A stretch of 64,000 bases of DNA from Hyalangium versicolor (GCF_020103695.1 NZ_JAHXBF010000047.1:1-64000), one strand, 5' to 3'. Counted from the first letter of the stretch, positions 44,061-53,940 are shown. Notes: generated by a model not told the origin, from the sequence alone. Numbers and translations are program-made.

Positions 44061-47000
44061 ATGGCCGGAAGCGCAGTCCCAGAAGGCAAGGTGGCTGAAC
44101 CCGCAGGCCGCGAGAAGATCTCACAGGTCTTTCAGTTTCTGCGTGCGCTGAACGAGCATCGCAACCCGGCGACCCGGGCAATCAAGGACCAGCTGTGGTC
44201 CCTTCGGCTTCGCTCCGTTCCCGCTCACCCATCTGTCTCGGTCGCCACACTCGTCCAGCCGCAGGGTGACGAGGATGAGGCGAGCGACGTCATCTTGCGG
44301 GTGGCTCGGCCCGCGCCCACTCCTGCCCCAGCGCCGCCAGCCGCGATTCGAGATTGGCTCCAATCTTCGTGGACCGACGCGCAGAAACCGCTCGAGTACC
44401 GACAGTCTCGCAACGAGACCACGCCCGACGGCAGGGGCGTCGTCGTCAGCTTCGAAGCTGACCCCAAGCGAGTGCGCGCCCGCGAAGACTGGAGCAAGAT
44501 CCATGAGGCGTGGGCGAAGAACGAACTCCCAGTACTCAGGGCGGCGAAGTTGTTCGAGCAGCTGTACGAGCTGCACGGCCGAATCGAGCGCGAGGCTGAA
44601 CGCGTCGAGCTGGTTCTCGGCGACGGACTGCTGAGCTGGCAGCACGAGGATGGCAGCATCTTCCACCCGGTCTTGCTCCAGCGAGTTCAGCTGCAGTTCG
44701 ACCCCTCGATTCCACAGTTCACGGTCACTGACACCGGAAGCGTCCCCGACCTCTACACAGCGCTGCTGCGCGGCATCGGCGACATTGACGGAAAGGTGCT
44801 CGCCCGCTGTCGTGCCGAGTTGAGTGAAGGCGGCTTCCTTCCTCTCGGAGGCGACGACACCAACGGGTTCCTGCGTCGCCTGGGAAACGTCCTTTCTGCC
44901 TCGACTGCGTTTACGCGCGAAGAGCCGCCGGCACCCAGCGCGGACCCGCCACAGATCGGGCGCGACCCCATTCTCTTCCTGCGCACGCGGAACCTTGGTT
45001 TCGCCAACGCGCTCGAGGGCATCCTCGCGGACATTCCCGGGCGCGTAGAGCTACCGATCTCGCTTCTCCGCATCGTGGGAACCGATGTGGCGCCCCCGGC
45101 GAAAGAGGGCGTAGAGGCTCCTGCCGAACTCTGGTCAGAGCCCGAGGGCGTGCTGCTGAGCAAGCCGGCAAACCCCGAACAGATTCAGATCGCGCAGCGC
45201 CTCGACCGCTATGGTTGCGTGCTCGTTCAAGGACCTCCTGGCACGGGGAAGACTCACACCATCGCGAACCTCATCGGCCACCTGCTTGCGCAGGGGAAGA
45301 GTGTCCTCGTCACCAGCCAGACGACAAAGGCACTCAAGGTCTTGCGCGACCAGGTCGTACCTGCGCTGCGGCCCCTCTGCGTCAGCGTGCTCGAGAACGA
45401 CCTCGAGAGCCGGAGTCAGCTTGAAGGGGCGGTAACCGCCATCGCTGGTCGCTTGTCCTCGAGCAACGCCGAGCGACTCGACCAGGAGGCGGCTGCGCTG
45501 CAGAAGCGACGTCAGGTCCTCCTACAGGAGCTTCACTGCACGCGAACATCACTGCTCGCGGCGCAGTCTGATGAGTATCGAGACATTGTCTGCGCCGGGA
45601 AGAGCTGGGCGCCGTCAGACGCCGCCAGACGAGTCGCTGCGGAGCGTGAGCAACATTCGTGGGTGCCGAGTCCAGTCACCCTTGGAACTCCCTGCCCACT
45701 GACCCAAGGGGAGGCCATCGACCTTTACGCGTCAAATGCGGTTGTGACCGCAGACCAGGAGGTGGAACTGGCCTGCCCCCTCCCGGCTCCCGACGAGATC
45801 ATTTCGCCACAGGACGAGGAAGAGAGCCTTGCGCGGCACCGGTCGCTGTCGGGTCCGGATGCTGCACATCGTGCGGACCTGTGGATGAACTCTGCTGCGG
45901 ACGGCGACGAAGCAGGGTTGCTGTCGCTGGCCGACAGGTGCGCGAAGGCAGTGGAGGTTCTCGATTCCGCCTCGAAGTGGAAGCTCGAAATCGTAGGCGC
46001 AGGGACAACGGGTCCCCATGAGGTGGCGACGTGGCAGGCCCTGCTCAAGATGGTGGCGACAGTCCGCCAGCACGCCGGTGCTACCCGTGAGCTGCTGCTC
46101 AGGCACGGCCCAGAGGTCCAGGTCGAAGGTGATTCGGTCGAGTTACTCCGCGTGGCGGGGGAGGTTCGCGCCCACCTCGAAAACGGGGGCTCCCTCGGCA
46201 CCTTCGCGCTCCTCACGAGAGGCTCCTGGAAGAAGCTCCTGAAGGGCAGCCGTGTTGTTTCTGGTGAGCCGCGCACCGCGGAGCACCTTTCGGCGATTGA
46301 GGCGCACCTCCAGCTTGCCGTGCTCCGCGTGGAACTCCGTGGGCGCTGGGACCGGCAGGTAGCGGTCCACGGCGCGCCCCCGTCAGCTGAGCTCGGCGCA
46401 GTTCCGGAAGACGGCTGCGCCCAGTTCTCAGCCGAGATCTCGCGGTGCCTCACGTGGGCGCAAGACGTGTGGGCGCCACTTCAACAGGAACTCGAACGCC
46501 ACGGTCTTCGTTGGCAAGCGCTCCTCGATGAACAGCCCCCGAATCTGGCGCCACACGGCGCACTGCTGCGTCTGCGTGGAGCAGTCGCTGGCCCACTCGT
46601 CACGGTACTGAGCGCACGAGCCCGGGCGCTCGCGAAGAGGAAGGTCGAAGCGCATCTGTCCGCCGCGGTTCGAAGGCTGGACAAGTGGGGTGGGGCAAGT
46701 GCTCAGTCGCCGACCGTGCGAGAGCTTGTTCGCGCCCTTCGCGGCGCTGATGCTCAAGCGTATTCGGGTGCATTTGCCCGCCTCGTAGACCTGCTCGGTC
46801 GGAGGACGGTCCTCGAGCGAAGGCGAAGCCTGCTCGCCAAGGTTGAGCCCGTCGCCAAGGCATGGGCGACGAGCGTCAGGGATCGCCGCGGCGTGCATGC
46901 CGGTAATGTTCCACCGGGAGCCGTAGATTCTGCGTGGGTGTGGCGACAGCTCCACGACGAGCTTGAACGTCGTGGTCGGATGGACCTTTCCGCCCTCCAG

Positions 47001-49238
47001 CTGTCAATCGAGGCCAAGTCAGAGGAGGTTCGGCGAACGACCGCGGACCTGATTGAGCGCCGAGCCTGGGCCGGTCAGGTGCGCCGCACGGCATTGCCCC
47101 AGCGACAAGCGCTCGAGGGGTGGCTTCAGACCATTCGCAAGATCGGCAAGGGCACGGGCAAGAGGGCGCCGCGTCTCCGTGCAGAGGCTGCTCGCAAGAT
47201 GAGCGAGTGCAAAGATGCCGTGCCGGTGTGGGTGATGCCCCTCGCGCAGGTCGTCGAGAATTTCGGTGCGACCACCCGCTTCGACTGTGTCATCGTCGAT
47301 GAAGCGAGCCAGAGCGACGTGCTCTCGTTGACCGCGATGTACATGGCGAAGAATGTCGTGGTCGTCGGCGACCATGAGCAGGTCAGCCCGTCAGCGGTCG
47401 GGCAAAAGCTCGACATCGTGCAGCAACTCATCGACGAGCACCTTCAGGGAGTCCCCAACGCCATTCTCTATGATGGGCAAACCTCGGTGTACGACCTGGC
47501 GAAGTCGTCGTTCGGCGGAATGGTCTGCCTGACTGAACACTTCCGCTGCGTTCCCGAGATCATCGAGTTCAGCAATCAGCTTTCGTACGGCGGTCGAATC
47601 AAACCCCTGCGCGAGACCGGCAGCACGAACTTGAAGCCGGGGCTCTTGCTGCACCGAGTTGAGGGGCACGCCAACGACAAGGTGAACACAGCCGAGGCCC
47701 GAGCGCTTGCCACCCTGTTGGCAGCTGCCATCGAGCATCAGCAGTACGTCGGGAAGACCTTCGGCGTCATCTCCCTCGTTGGGGAGGAACAGGCGCTGGA
47801 AATCGAGCGGCTCCTGCGTGAGCACGTGCATCCCGCAGACTTCGAACGGCGGCGCATCCTCTGCGGCAATGCCGCGCAGTTCCAGGGAGATGAGCGCGAC
47901 GTGATGTTTCTTTCCATGGTCGACAGCCCGCAAGGCGGGACGCTGGCGCTACGCGCCGACCAGAGATTCAAGCAGCGCTTCAACGTCGCCGTGAGCCGCG
48001 CAAAAGACCAGCTGTGGGTCGTTCATTCGCTCAACGCCGACACCGACCTCAAGCCAGAGGACCTTCGCCGACGCCTGATTGAGCACTGCAAGGAGCCCTT
48101 CGGAGTCGCCGGGGCCATTCGAAAGGCGGAACCCCACGTTGAGTCGCCGTTCGAGAAAGAAGTCCTCGAGCGGCTGGTTCGGGCCGGTTACCGCGTGACG
48201 CCGCAGTGGGAGGTTGGGCACTACCGAATTGACCTCGTTGTTGAGGGCGGCGGGCAGAAGCTCGCCGTGGAGTGTGACGGAGATCGCTATCACCCGCTGG
48301 AAAAGCTCCCCGAGGACATGGCTCGCCAGGCAATCCTCGAGCGCCTTGGATGGCGGTTTGCTCGCATCCGCGGCAGCGCATTCTTCCGCGACCCAGACGG
48401 TGCGATGGCGCCCGTGTTCGAGCGATTGAAGGAACTCCGCGTCGTGCCGGAGAGCGTGCCCGGCGGCCCCGTCTCTCACGAGACTTCGGCGCTCCAGGAA
48501 GACCTGGTTCGGCGAGCCGCAGAGATTGAGCGCAGCTGGCTCGAGGCAGGTGCGGCCGCATCTGCGAATAAGGATGATGAAGAGCCTCCACACTGCGGCG
48601 GGTTTGTCCCTGGACGTTCGGGCTGGGCTCGACCTCACGCTTCGGCTGCTGCGGCCGATGCGACACCGGCGCGAACCGCCCCTGCCACCGCAAGGCCACC
48701 CGTGCCCGTCCCCGAATCGTCGAAGTCGGTCAATACGCCTCTGGCGAACACACCGAGCGTGCCAGCCGTCGCGCTCGCGCCCGTGGCAGCACCGGCAGCA
48801 GTGCAACGCGCAGTCCCGATCGGAAGAACTAAAGTCGCCGCCCCCGCTCCGTCCGCCCGTACGCCAGCTCAGACTGCGGCCCCCCCTTCGACGTCCGCTG
48901 CCGTTCCTCGGCACCAGCTCACCATCGGGAAGTCGAAGGAGGTCGTCAGAAACGCGATTGTGAAGGTGCTCGATCCCGCTGCCCATTCCTGTGGCGCTTG
49001 CGGGAGCCGTCGAAGGGTCTGGATTGGAAAGGACGGGCCCTTCCTTCAGTGTGACAATAAGGAGTGCGCAAAGAAGGAGTTCGTGGCCGTTCCGCTCCTC
49101 ACCTCTGCCCTCCGCGAGATCGGCGCGACCTGCGACTGCGGGGCGGCGCTGAAGATCACTCGGCTCGGAGATGCCACGTTCATTGGCTGCTCTGACTTCC
49201 CGAACCACCGGAGGAGCCTCGCGTGGAAAGACCTTTGA
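44061..49238 (+). CDS. SF1 helicase with nuclease and zinc-finger domains
   Basis: A 1725-residue protein, ATG with GGAG 5 nt upstream. Walker A GPPGTGKT is at 391-398 and Walker B VDEAS at 1079-1083 (Asp1080, Glu1081), separated by a very long helical insertion (440-1050). Motif VI is RFNVAVSRAKDQLWVV, and GDERDVMFLSMVD and TEHFRCVPEI are typical SF1B (UPF1-like) text. Residues 1365-1470 are a Vsr/DUF559-type PD-(D/E)xK nuclease: YRIDLVV (Asp1391), AVECDGDRYH (Glu1404, Asp1406). A Pro/Ala-rich linker (1510-1630) leads to two Cys4 zinc fingers like those of topoisomerase I. This architecture is typical of anti-phage or DNA-surveillance proteins; defence is inferred. It stands alone, between att-like copies 2 and 3. 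Confidence 0.88.
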   Translation: MAGSAVPEGKVAEPAGREKISQVFQFLRALNEHRNPATRAIKDQLWSLRLRSVPAHPSVSVATLVQPQGDEDEASDVILRVARPAPTPAPAPPAAIRDWLQSSWTDAQKPLEYRQSRNETTPDGRGVVVSFEADPKRVRAREDWSKIHEAWAKNELPVLRAAKLFEQLYELHGRIEREAERVELVLGDGLLSWQHEDGSIFHPVLLQRVQLQFDPSIPQFTVTDTGSVPDLYTALLRGIGDIDGKVLARCRAELSEGGFLPLGGDDTNGFLRRLGNVLSASTAFTREEPPAPSADPPQIGRDPILFLRTRNLGFANALEGILADIPGRVELPISLLRIVGTDVAPPAKEGVEAPAELWSEPEGVLLSKPANPEQIQIAQRLDRYGCVLVQGPPGTGKTHTIANLIGHLLAQGKSVLVTSQTTKALKVLRDQVVPALRPLCVSVLENDLESRSQLEGAVTAIAGRLSSSNAERLDQEAAALQKRRQVLLQELHCTRTSLLAAQSDEYRDIVCAGKSWAPSDAARRVAAEREQHSWVPSPVTLGTPCPLTQGEAIDLYASNAVVTADQEVELACPLPAPDEIISPQDEEESLARHRSLSGPDAAHRADLWMNSAADGDEAGLLSLADRCAKAVEVLDSASKWKLEIVGAGTTGPHEVATWQALLKMVATVRQHAGATRELLLRHGPEVQVEGDSVELLRVAGEVRAHLENGGSLGTFALLTRGSWKKLLKGSRVVSGEPRTAEHLSAIEAHLQLAVLRVELRGRWDRQVAVHGAPPSAELGAVPEDGCAQFSAEISRCLTWAQDVWAPLQQELERHGLRWQALLDEQPPNLAPHGALLRLRGAVAGPLVTVLSARARALAKRKVEAHLSAAVRRLDKWGGASAQSPTVRELVRALRGADAQAYSGAFARLVDLLGRRTVLERRRSLLAKVEPVAKAWATSVRDRRGVHAGNVPPGAVDSAWVWRQLHDELERRGRMDLSALQLSIEAKSEEVRRTTADLIERRAWAGQVRRTALPQRQALEGWLQTIRKIGKGTGKRAPRLRAEAARKMSECKDAVPVWVMPLAQVVENFGATTRFDCVIVDEASQSDVLSLTAMYMAKNVVVVGDHEQVSPSAVGQKLDIVQQLIDEHLQGVPNAILYDGQTSVYDLAKSSFGGMVCLTEHFRCVPEIIEFSNQLSYGGRIKPLRETGSTNLKPGLLLHRVEGHANDKVNTAEARALATLLAAAIEHQQYVGKTFGVISLVGEEQALEIERLLREHVHPADFERRRILCGNAAQFQGDERDVMFLSMVDSPQGGTLALRADQRFKQRFNVAVSRAKDQLWVVHSLNADTDLKPEDLRRRLIEHCKEPFGVAGAIRKAEPHVESPFEKEVLERLVRAGYRVTPQWEVGHYRIDLVVEGGGQKLAVECDGDRYHPLEKLPEDMARQAILERLGWRFARIRGSAFFRDPDGAMAPVFERLKELRVVPESVPGGPVSHETSALQEDLVRRAAEIERSWLEAGAAASANKDDEEPPHCGGFVPGRSGWARPHASAAAADATPARTAPATARPPVPVPESSKSVNTPLANTPSVPAVALAPVAAPAAVQRAVPIGRTKVAAPAPSARTPAQTAAPPSTSAAVPRHQLTIGKSKEVVRNAIVKVLDPAAHSCGACGSRRRVWIGKDGPFLQCDNKECAKKEFVAVPLLTSALREIGATCDCGAALKITRLGDATFIGCSDFPNHRRSLAWKDL

Positions 49239-49328
49239 GCGGAGCCGAAGGGTCGTTCGTGCTCGGCCGGCGGGAGCATCGCCACCCACGCACAGGGTTA
49301 ATGCCTTTGGACACACCGAACTGAACTC

Positions 49329-49649
49329 ATGGCCGACCGCCTGCTTCCACCATCAACCATCCCAACATCGCTGTGGAACGCAGCCCGCGCTCTCTTGCGT
49401 CTTCCTGGCGCATTGTCGGCGACTTACGTGGCCGAGATTGAAGCGCGGCGTCTGCGCGAGAAAGCGCTGGAGTTTGAGCCCGATTCAGGGCCCGTGGGCG
49501 GGATATCCCTCGCAGATGGAGACGATCCGCGCAAAGCGCGGGCTTTCGATCGCGGCGAGCGAGATCGTTCGGGCCCCTACGACGCCTCGAGTCCTTGCCA
49601 GTTTGAGGCGTTACCTCGTTGGACGAGCCGCAGTCACGCGGATCGTTGA
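49329..49649 (+). CDS. Doubtful short ORF
   Basis: About 106 codons starting at ATG 49329. The first 60 residues (TSLWNAARALLRLPGALSATYVAEIEARRLREKALEFE) look like a plausible helical protein, but the C-terminal part degenerates, and another frame from about 49510 (IRAKRGLSIAASEIV...RRYLVGRAAVTRIV) looks equally coding. A frameshifted remnant of one gene is the simplest view. The rest of 49239-49828 holds only the hairpin at 49733. Confidence 0.3.
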   Translation: MADRLLPPSTIPTSLWNAARALLRLPGALSATYVAEIEARRLREKALEFEPDSGPVGGISLADGDDPRKARAFDRGERDRSGPYDASSPCQFEALPRWTSRSHADR

Positions 49650-49732
49650 CCCGCGTTTCCAGGAGATCAGTTCCAGCCCCGCCCTCTTCTTCAGAGGGAA
49701 CGCGCTTGAGAGCGGCGGGTTGCTCTGCTTGG

Positions 49733-49759
49733 GAGCGGCGCCAATCGAACCCGCCGCTC
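49733..49759 (-). other. TTCGATT-loop hairpin, weak third att-like copy
   Basis: An 8-bp perfect stem (GAGCGGCG / CGCCGCTC) closes a loop with TTCGATT on the minus strand, followed by CC. It resembles copies 1 and 2 (GCGGCGGGTTCGATT) but the T-arm is disrupted. It lies 0.5 kb downstream of the helicase gene. Confidence 0.35.
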
Positions 49760-49828
49760 GGAGCACCTCACGAGAGCGCTCCAATTCGGTCGAACTCGGT
49801 AGCGACGGTGCTGTGAATTCTCATCGCC

Positions 49829-50518
49829 CTACCAGGGGCGGTCGTGGCCTGGAAGGCCACGCTTCCATTCTTCCTGCGAGAACCACTGCGCGGCACCCAG
49901 CTCATCAGCACTCTCCAGCCACTCCGCGAGTGCCTCGGACACTGCGATGTTCCCCGAATGGTGGAGGAGCCACCGGCCTGGTGCGTCGCTCCATGGACAA
50001 GCCCTCACTTCGTGGAAGCTCTCCGCGGTCCACGCGAACGAAAAGGAAGCGTCGGTGGCGGTCCTCACGACGGAGGTAGTTCGATAGTGATGCGCCTGGC
50101 CCATCAGCCACAGACGGAAGCGTTCGAGCACCGTGGCTGGCTCCCAGGAACGGGCTTCGAGACTCTGTGCTTCGACGGAAACGTGATCCCGAAGGACCGG
50201 GTGGACACCAAGAGGGAGAGGAGCATCGCACTGGGCACCCTCTCCTGCCTCCGTCAATCGGCGCAGGATGACGGGATCGGTGCCCCGGTACCGAACGCAT
50301 CCGAATTCCTGATGCCTGACCACCCTGAGCGCCCGTTCGAGTTCGACAGGGGTGGCGGGCTGTCGCTGGACATAGCAGTGAGCACCAGAACTGTCGCTCA
50401 CGAAGACGAACGTGCCGGGTGCAAGATACGTAGGGACGCCACACGCGGTACAGCACTGGTCCACAACATAGAAGTCGCCAGCCACGTTCATGGGGTGGGG
50501 CTTGTTGTGTTCCGGCAT
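49829..50518 (-). CDS. Ferredoxin-like protein with CxxC motif
   Basis: About 229 residues. The start at 50518 (MPEHNKPH) has GAGG 9 nt upstream; a longer frame from 50656 is non-coding in style. The N-terminal domain (10-85) carries DQCCTACGVP, then a conserved strand with HCYVQRQP and 'CVRYRGTDPVILRRL', matching proteins usually labelled ferredoxin in myxobacteria. Only C-C-x-x-C plus two isolated cysteines are present, so a metal or Fe-S site is possible but unproven. The second half (120-229) is a W-rich domain of unknown type. Confidence 0.7.
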   Translation of the reverse strand: MPEHNKPHPMNVAGDFYVVDQCCTACGVPTYLAPGTFVFVSDSSGAHCYVQRQPATPVELERALRVVRHQEFGCVRYRGTDPVILRRLTEAGEGAQCDAPLPLGVHPVLRDHVSVEAQSLEARSWEPATVLERFRLWLMGQAHHYRTTSVVRTATDASFSFAWTAESFHEVRACPWSDAPGRWLLHHSGNIAVSEALAEWLESADELGAAQWFSQEEWKRGLPGHDRPW

Positions 50519-50654
50519 GCGTTGTCCCTCGGAGGCGTGCGCGTTGAAGCGTTGTAACCCTCCAAGGATGTCGTCGCAAAGAAGCGTTGAGTAGACTGGC
50601 CGCCGCCAGGATCGTTTCCAAGTCGTGGCGAAACACTTCAGGGGGTCGAAGCAC

Positions 50655-51665
50655 ATGGCGACGAAGACTCAGGACCAGCAGCCGATCGACGCATATCTGG
50701 CGAGCGTGGAGAACCCGGTGGCGAGGAAGACGCTGGAGGCACTGCGCTTGCAACTGCGCAAGCTGCTTCCAAAGGCCACCGAGACGATCAGCTACCGGAT
50801 GCCCGCCTTCAAGGTCGACGGGGACGTCGTGGCTGGCTTCGCGTTCTTCAAGAACCACTGTGGCTACTATCCCTTCAGCGGCAGTGTGGTGCCGGCACTG
50901 AAGCCTGAGCTGGAGGGGTACTCCACGTCGAAGAGCGGCGTCACCTTCCGGCCTGACCAGCCGCTGCCGGCGAAGCTCGTGAAGCGGCTGGTGCAAGCAC
51001 GACTCGCGGAGATTGCCACAGGCCTCAAGAAGCCCACAGCCGCGAGGAAGAAAGCGCTCATCACCGAGCGCGTGACCGACAGCGCCGTGAAGGATGCCAC
51101 CGGACGGGATTGGAAGGGATGGATGCGCACCCTGGATGCAGCGGGGGCGGCAGAGCTGAACCACAAGCAGCTCGTTGCTCTCGTGGCCCGGGAGGTCGAG
51201 TCGGGTTGGTGGCAGCAGTCGATCGCGGTGGCATATGAGCAGGCTCGCGGCAAGCGGGTGGTGGGCGAGACAGCCACGACGGGCTTCCAGGTCGGGGTGG
51301 TGCGCACGCTGGCTATGAGCGCTCCTGAGTTGTGGGATCTGCTCACGAAGCAGGCCGAGCGTTGGTTGGGACCGGGCGCGACGCTGAAGCCCGAGCCGGG
51401 GAAGGGCTACGAGGTTCCCAAGAGGCGCGGAGCCCCCGGCGTGCGCGGCGAGTTGCGGGTGGTGAAGCCGAGGCAGCGCCTGCGCATGACGTGGCAGCCA
51501 GACGGCTGGAAGAAGCCGGCCACGTTGCAGCTCACCCTGGTGCCCAAAACGAAAGGTGCCGCGCTCTCCGTGCACATGGAAAACCTGCCGGACGCGAAGA
51601 CGCGGGAGGCCATGCGCGAACACTGGTCGAAGGTCCTTGCGAAGCTCCAAGCGTCACTCGCCTGA
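50655..51665 (+). CDS. DUF1801 - DUF4287-like - SRPBCC fusion protein
   Basis: A 336-residue cytosolic protein with three parts: DUF1801 (about 15-110, TISYRMPAFKVDGDVVAGFAFFKNHCGYYPFSGS), a central domain with 'TGRDWKGWMRTLDAAGA' and 'SGWWQQSIAVAYEQARGKR' as in DUF4287-type proteins, and an AHSA1-like SRPBCC domain (220-335). These same modules occur as separate genes at 3090-4491, so this is a natural fusion of functionally linked parts. ATG 50655 is preferred over 50625. Biochemical role unknown. Confidence 0.82.
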   Translation: MATKTQDQQPIDAYLASVENPVARKTLEALRLQLRKLLPKATETISYRMPAFKVDGDVVAGFAFFKNHCGYYPFSGSVVPALKPELEGYSTSKSGVTFRPDQPLPAKLVKRLVQARLAEIATGLKKPTAARKKALITERVTDSAVKDATGRDWKGWMRTLDAAGAAELNHKQLVALVAREVESGWWQQSIAVAYEQARGKRVVGETATTGFQVGVVRTLAMSAPELWDLLTKQAERWLGPGATLKPEPGKGYEVPKRRGAPGVRGELRVVKPRQRLRMTWQPDGWKKPATLQLTLVPKTKGAALSVHMENLPDAKTREAMREHWSKVLAKLQASLA

Positions 51666-51751
51666 AAGAGCGCGCTCCAGTACCGCGCCGTCACGTCCGT
51701 CCACCGCCCTTCCCTGCTGGCCCAGGATCTCACCAGCCCGCTCTCGCCAGT

Positions 51752-53779
51752 TCACCAATGGCCCGGCAGGAATCTGTCCGCGTTGAAACCGAACTGGATG
51801 CGGCGGTCGCCTGTGTCCTCGCCATTGGCATTGACGTCGAGAATCCAGTCCGGCAGGCCGTTGGGCATGCGCCGGACGACGCCCAAGAGTCCACGGCCCT
51901 GGCTGCTCCAGTCGCCCACCACCGGCACATCCCCAGCCTTGCCGAAGGGCACGCCCGTCTCGCCGTCATAGCCATTGCCGTTGAGATCCAGAAACCACAT
52001 CCCGTTGCGGAACACGCCCACGCGCGTCTGTCCGGTCCCCGTCCAGTCCCCCACCACGGGCACGTCGCCGCGCAGACCGAACTGAAGCTGTCGGTCGGCC
52101 CCGTCCCACCCGTTGCCGTTCATGTCCAGCAGCCAGTACATGAGACCGTCCGCCGCCACGCGCACCACGCCCACGCGCGTCTGCCCGCTGCCATCCCAGC
52201 TTCCTACCACGGGCGTGTCGTCCGCCTGGCCCAGCGAGATGAACCGGGCCGTGCCATTCCAGCCGTCGCCCTCCAGGTCCAACGCCCAGGTGCCGCCACG
52301 GAACACGCCCACGTGGGTGCGGCCCAGGCCCGTCCAATCTCCCACCACAGGCACGTCGCCGCTGAAACCGCCGAATTGGAGCTGCCGGTCCACGCCCGGC
52401 TCCCAACCGTCGTTATCCAGGTCCAGGAACCACATGCCATCCGAGGCCCGGTACAGGCCCGGCTTGTCCCGCCCTGTGCCCAGCCAGTCCCCCACCACGG
52501 GCACATCGCCGCCCACCGCCATGTCGAGCAGCACATCGCCGCCATCAAATCCGTTGCGGTTCTGGTCCAACGCCCAGGTCCGCCCCGGGCGGAAGATGCC
52601 GGCGCCCACTTCCACCAGAGGCTTGAGCCCCTGCAGGGCCCGCCGCAACGAGGCGCCCATGGCGGTAGGGGTCCCACTCCAGTCCGTAATGAGGTTGGGG
52701 AACGAGCACTCCTTGTTGGCCTCCACCCACCAGGCCCAGCCCACCCAGGACAGTCCTTTGTACCGGCTGTAGTGAATGAGCTGGTCCACGTAGTCCGTCT
52801 TGCAGTCGTACTGACCGAACTCGGTGATGACGACGGGATCGGTGGCCGCGAGGTTGCCGAAATGCTGATCCCACTGGCTTGGATCGCGGATGGGGGCCTG
52901 CTTGTACGGCATGGTGCCATAGGCCAGGTTGAAGGGGGCTCCGCCGCTGCCATCGTGGGCACGCAGCCGGAACTCGGTCGCGCGGCTCAAGTCGTAACCC
53001 CAGTGCAGACCGTTGACGACCACCACATTGCGCGCCCCTTGCTGGCGCACGGCGTTGTAGAGCGCCTGCATGCCCACCGAGATGTAGGTGCCCCGATTGT
53101 CCGGCCGTGTGGTGAGGCCACCGTCGCGCCAGATCGCCCAGGTGCTGTCCTGCGTGTTGTTCGGGTCCCAGGGGGTGGTGGGCTCATTGTAGAGCTGGAA
53201 CAGGATGCGCCCTCCGTTGATGTCCGGGTAGCGCGTGGACTGATCACCGAAGCGCCGTGCCAGCTCCGCCCAGAATGTGGCGGCTTCCTGAGGAGGGAGT
53301 GGGTTGTAGCTCCAGTCATCCGTGTGCAGATCCAGCAGCACGTCCATGTTCCGCGCCTGGATCCACGCGATGACCCGGTGCACGTTCTCCAGATAGCGCT
53401 CCAGACCGCAGGAGGAGTCACTGGCGAAGCGCCAGTTGACGGAGAGACGGACGATGTTGGCGCCCCAGCTCCGGATGACGTCGAACTCCCCCGGCTGGAT
53501 GCCCAAACCCGAGGCGCCAGGGTTGCCGTCGCCGTTACAGGACCACTCGAGCGACGGCCGCGCCACGCCACGAAACACCTGCACGGCACCATTTGCATCG
53601 ACGATGCGGTTGCCCATCACGCGGAACGAGCCGCTCAACAGCGGCGACTCCACGCCCGTGGTGGCCACGACTCCTGGCTCGCGCATCTCCTCTGAACCGC
53701 AGCCCGCGATGACTCCCATCCACAGCAACAGCAAGCTACAAGCACCCCTGCGCTTCGATGAACCAACAGGAACTGGCAT
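51752..53779 (-). CDS. GH5 family cellulase-like lipoprotein
   Basis: A 675-residue lipoprotein (signal ending VIAGC; start 53779 with GGAGGG at 9 nt). Residues 50-375 form a glycoside hydrolase 5 barrel: RLSVNWRF, DLHTDDW, acid/base Glu199 in QLYNEPT and nucleophile Glu320 in VVITEFGQYD. Residues 395-675 are seven or so repeats of about 42 residues around 'GDVPVVGDWTGTGRTRVGVFR...WFLDLNGNGYDG', an FG-GAP/VCBS-like propeller that probably binds carbohydrate or calcium. Endoglucanase or mannanase activity on extracellular polysaccharide is the likely function. Confidence 0.9.
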   Translation of the reverse strand: MPVPVGSSKRRGACSLLLLWMGVIAGCGSEEMREPGVVATTGVESPLLSGSFRVMGNRIVDANGAVQVFRGVARPSLEWSCNGDGNPGASGLGIQPGEFDVIRSWGANIVRLSVNWRFASDSSCGLERYLENVHRVIAWIQARNMDVLLDLHTDDWSYNPLPPQEAATFWAELARRFGDQSTRYPDINGGRILFQLYNEPTTPWDPNNTQDSTWAIWRDGGLTTRPDNRGTYISVGMQALYNAVRQQGARNVVVVNGLHWGYDLSRATEFRLRAHDGSGGAPFNLAYGTMPYKQAPIRDPSQWDQHFGNLAATDPVVITEFGQYDCKTDYVDQLIHYSRYKGLSWVGWAWWVEANKECSFPNLITDWSGTPTAMGASLRRALQGLKPLVEVGAGIFRPGRTWALDQNRNGFDGGDVLLDMAVGGDVPVVGDWLGTGRDKPGLYRASDGMWFLDLDNDGWEPGVDRQLQFGGFSGDVPVVGDWTGLGRTHVGVFRGGTWALDLEGDGWNGTARFISLGQADDTPVVGSWDGSGQTRVGVVRVAADGLMYWLLDMNGNGWDGADRQLQFGLRGDVPVVGDWTGTGQTRVGVFRNGMWFLDLNGNGYDGETGVPFGKAGDVPVVGDWSSQGRGLLGVVRRMPNGLPDWILDVNANGEDTGDRRIQFGFNADRFLPGHW

Positions 53780-53887
53780 CCGTTCTCCCTCCAGAGCCGC
53801 GCATACGCAAACCGCGTTCCAACTGACGGAACTGGCTCTGGCGCGCAGGTTCTGAGTCGCGGAGGCAGACGGTTGACGTGTCGGCAC

Positions 53888-53927
53888 CCACCTCGACGCG
53901 TCGACGGCCACCTCGACGTGTCGACGT
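53888..53927. repeat. Two 20-bp direct repeats upstream of the GH5 gene
   Basis: CCACCTCGACGCGTCGACGG and CCACCTCGACGTGTCGACGT are adjacent. Each contains a near-palindrome (CGACGcGTCG), so a paired operator in the GH5 promoter region is possible. Confidence 0.55.
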
Positions 53928-53940
53928 CAGTGGAGCCCAC

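Noticed and set aside
49171..50079. A 302-codon open frame after the helicase gene
   Set aside because: It begins inside the helicase 3' end in another frame and passes through the hairpin at 49733 and the antisense of the ferredoxin-like gene; only a short middle part looks coding.
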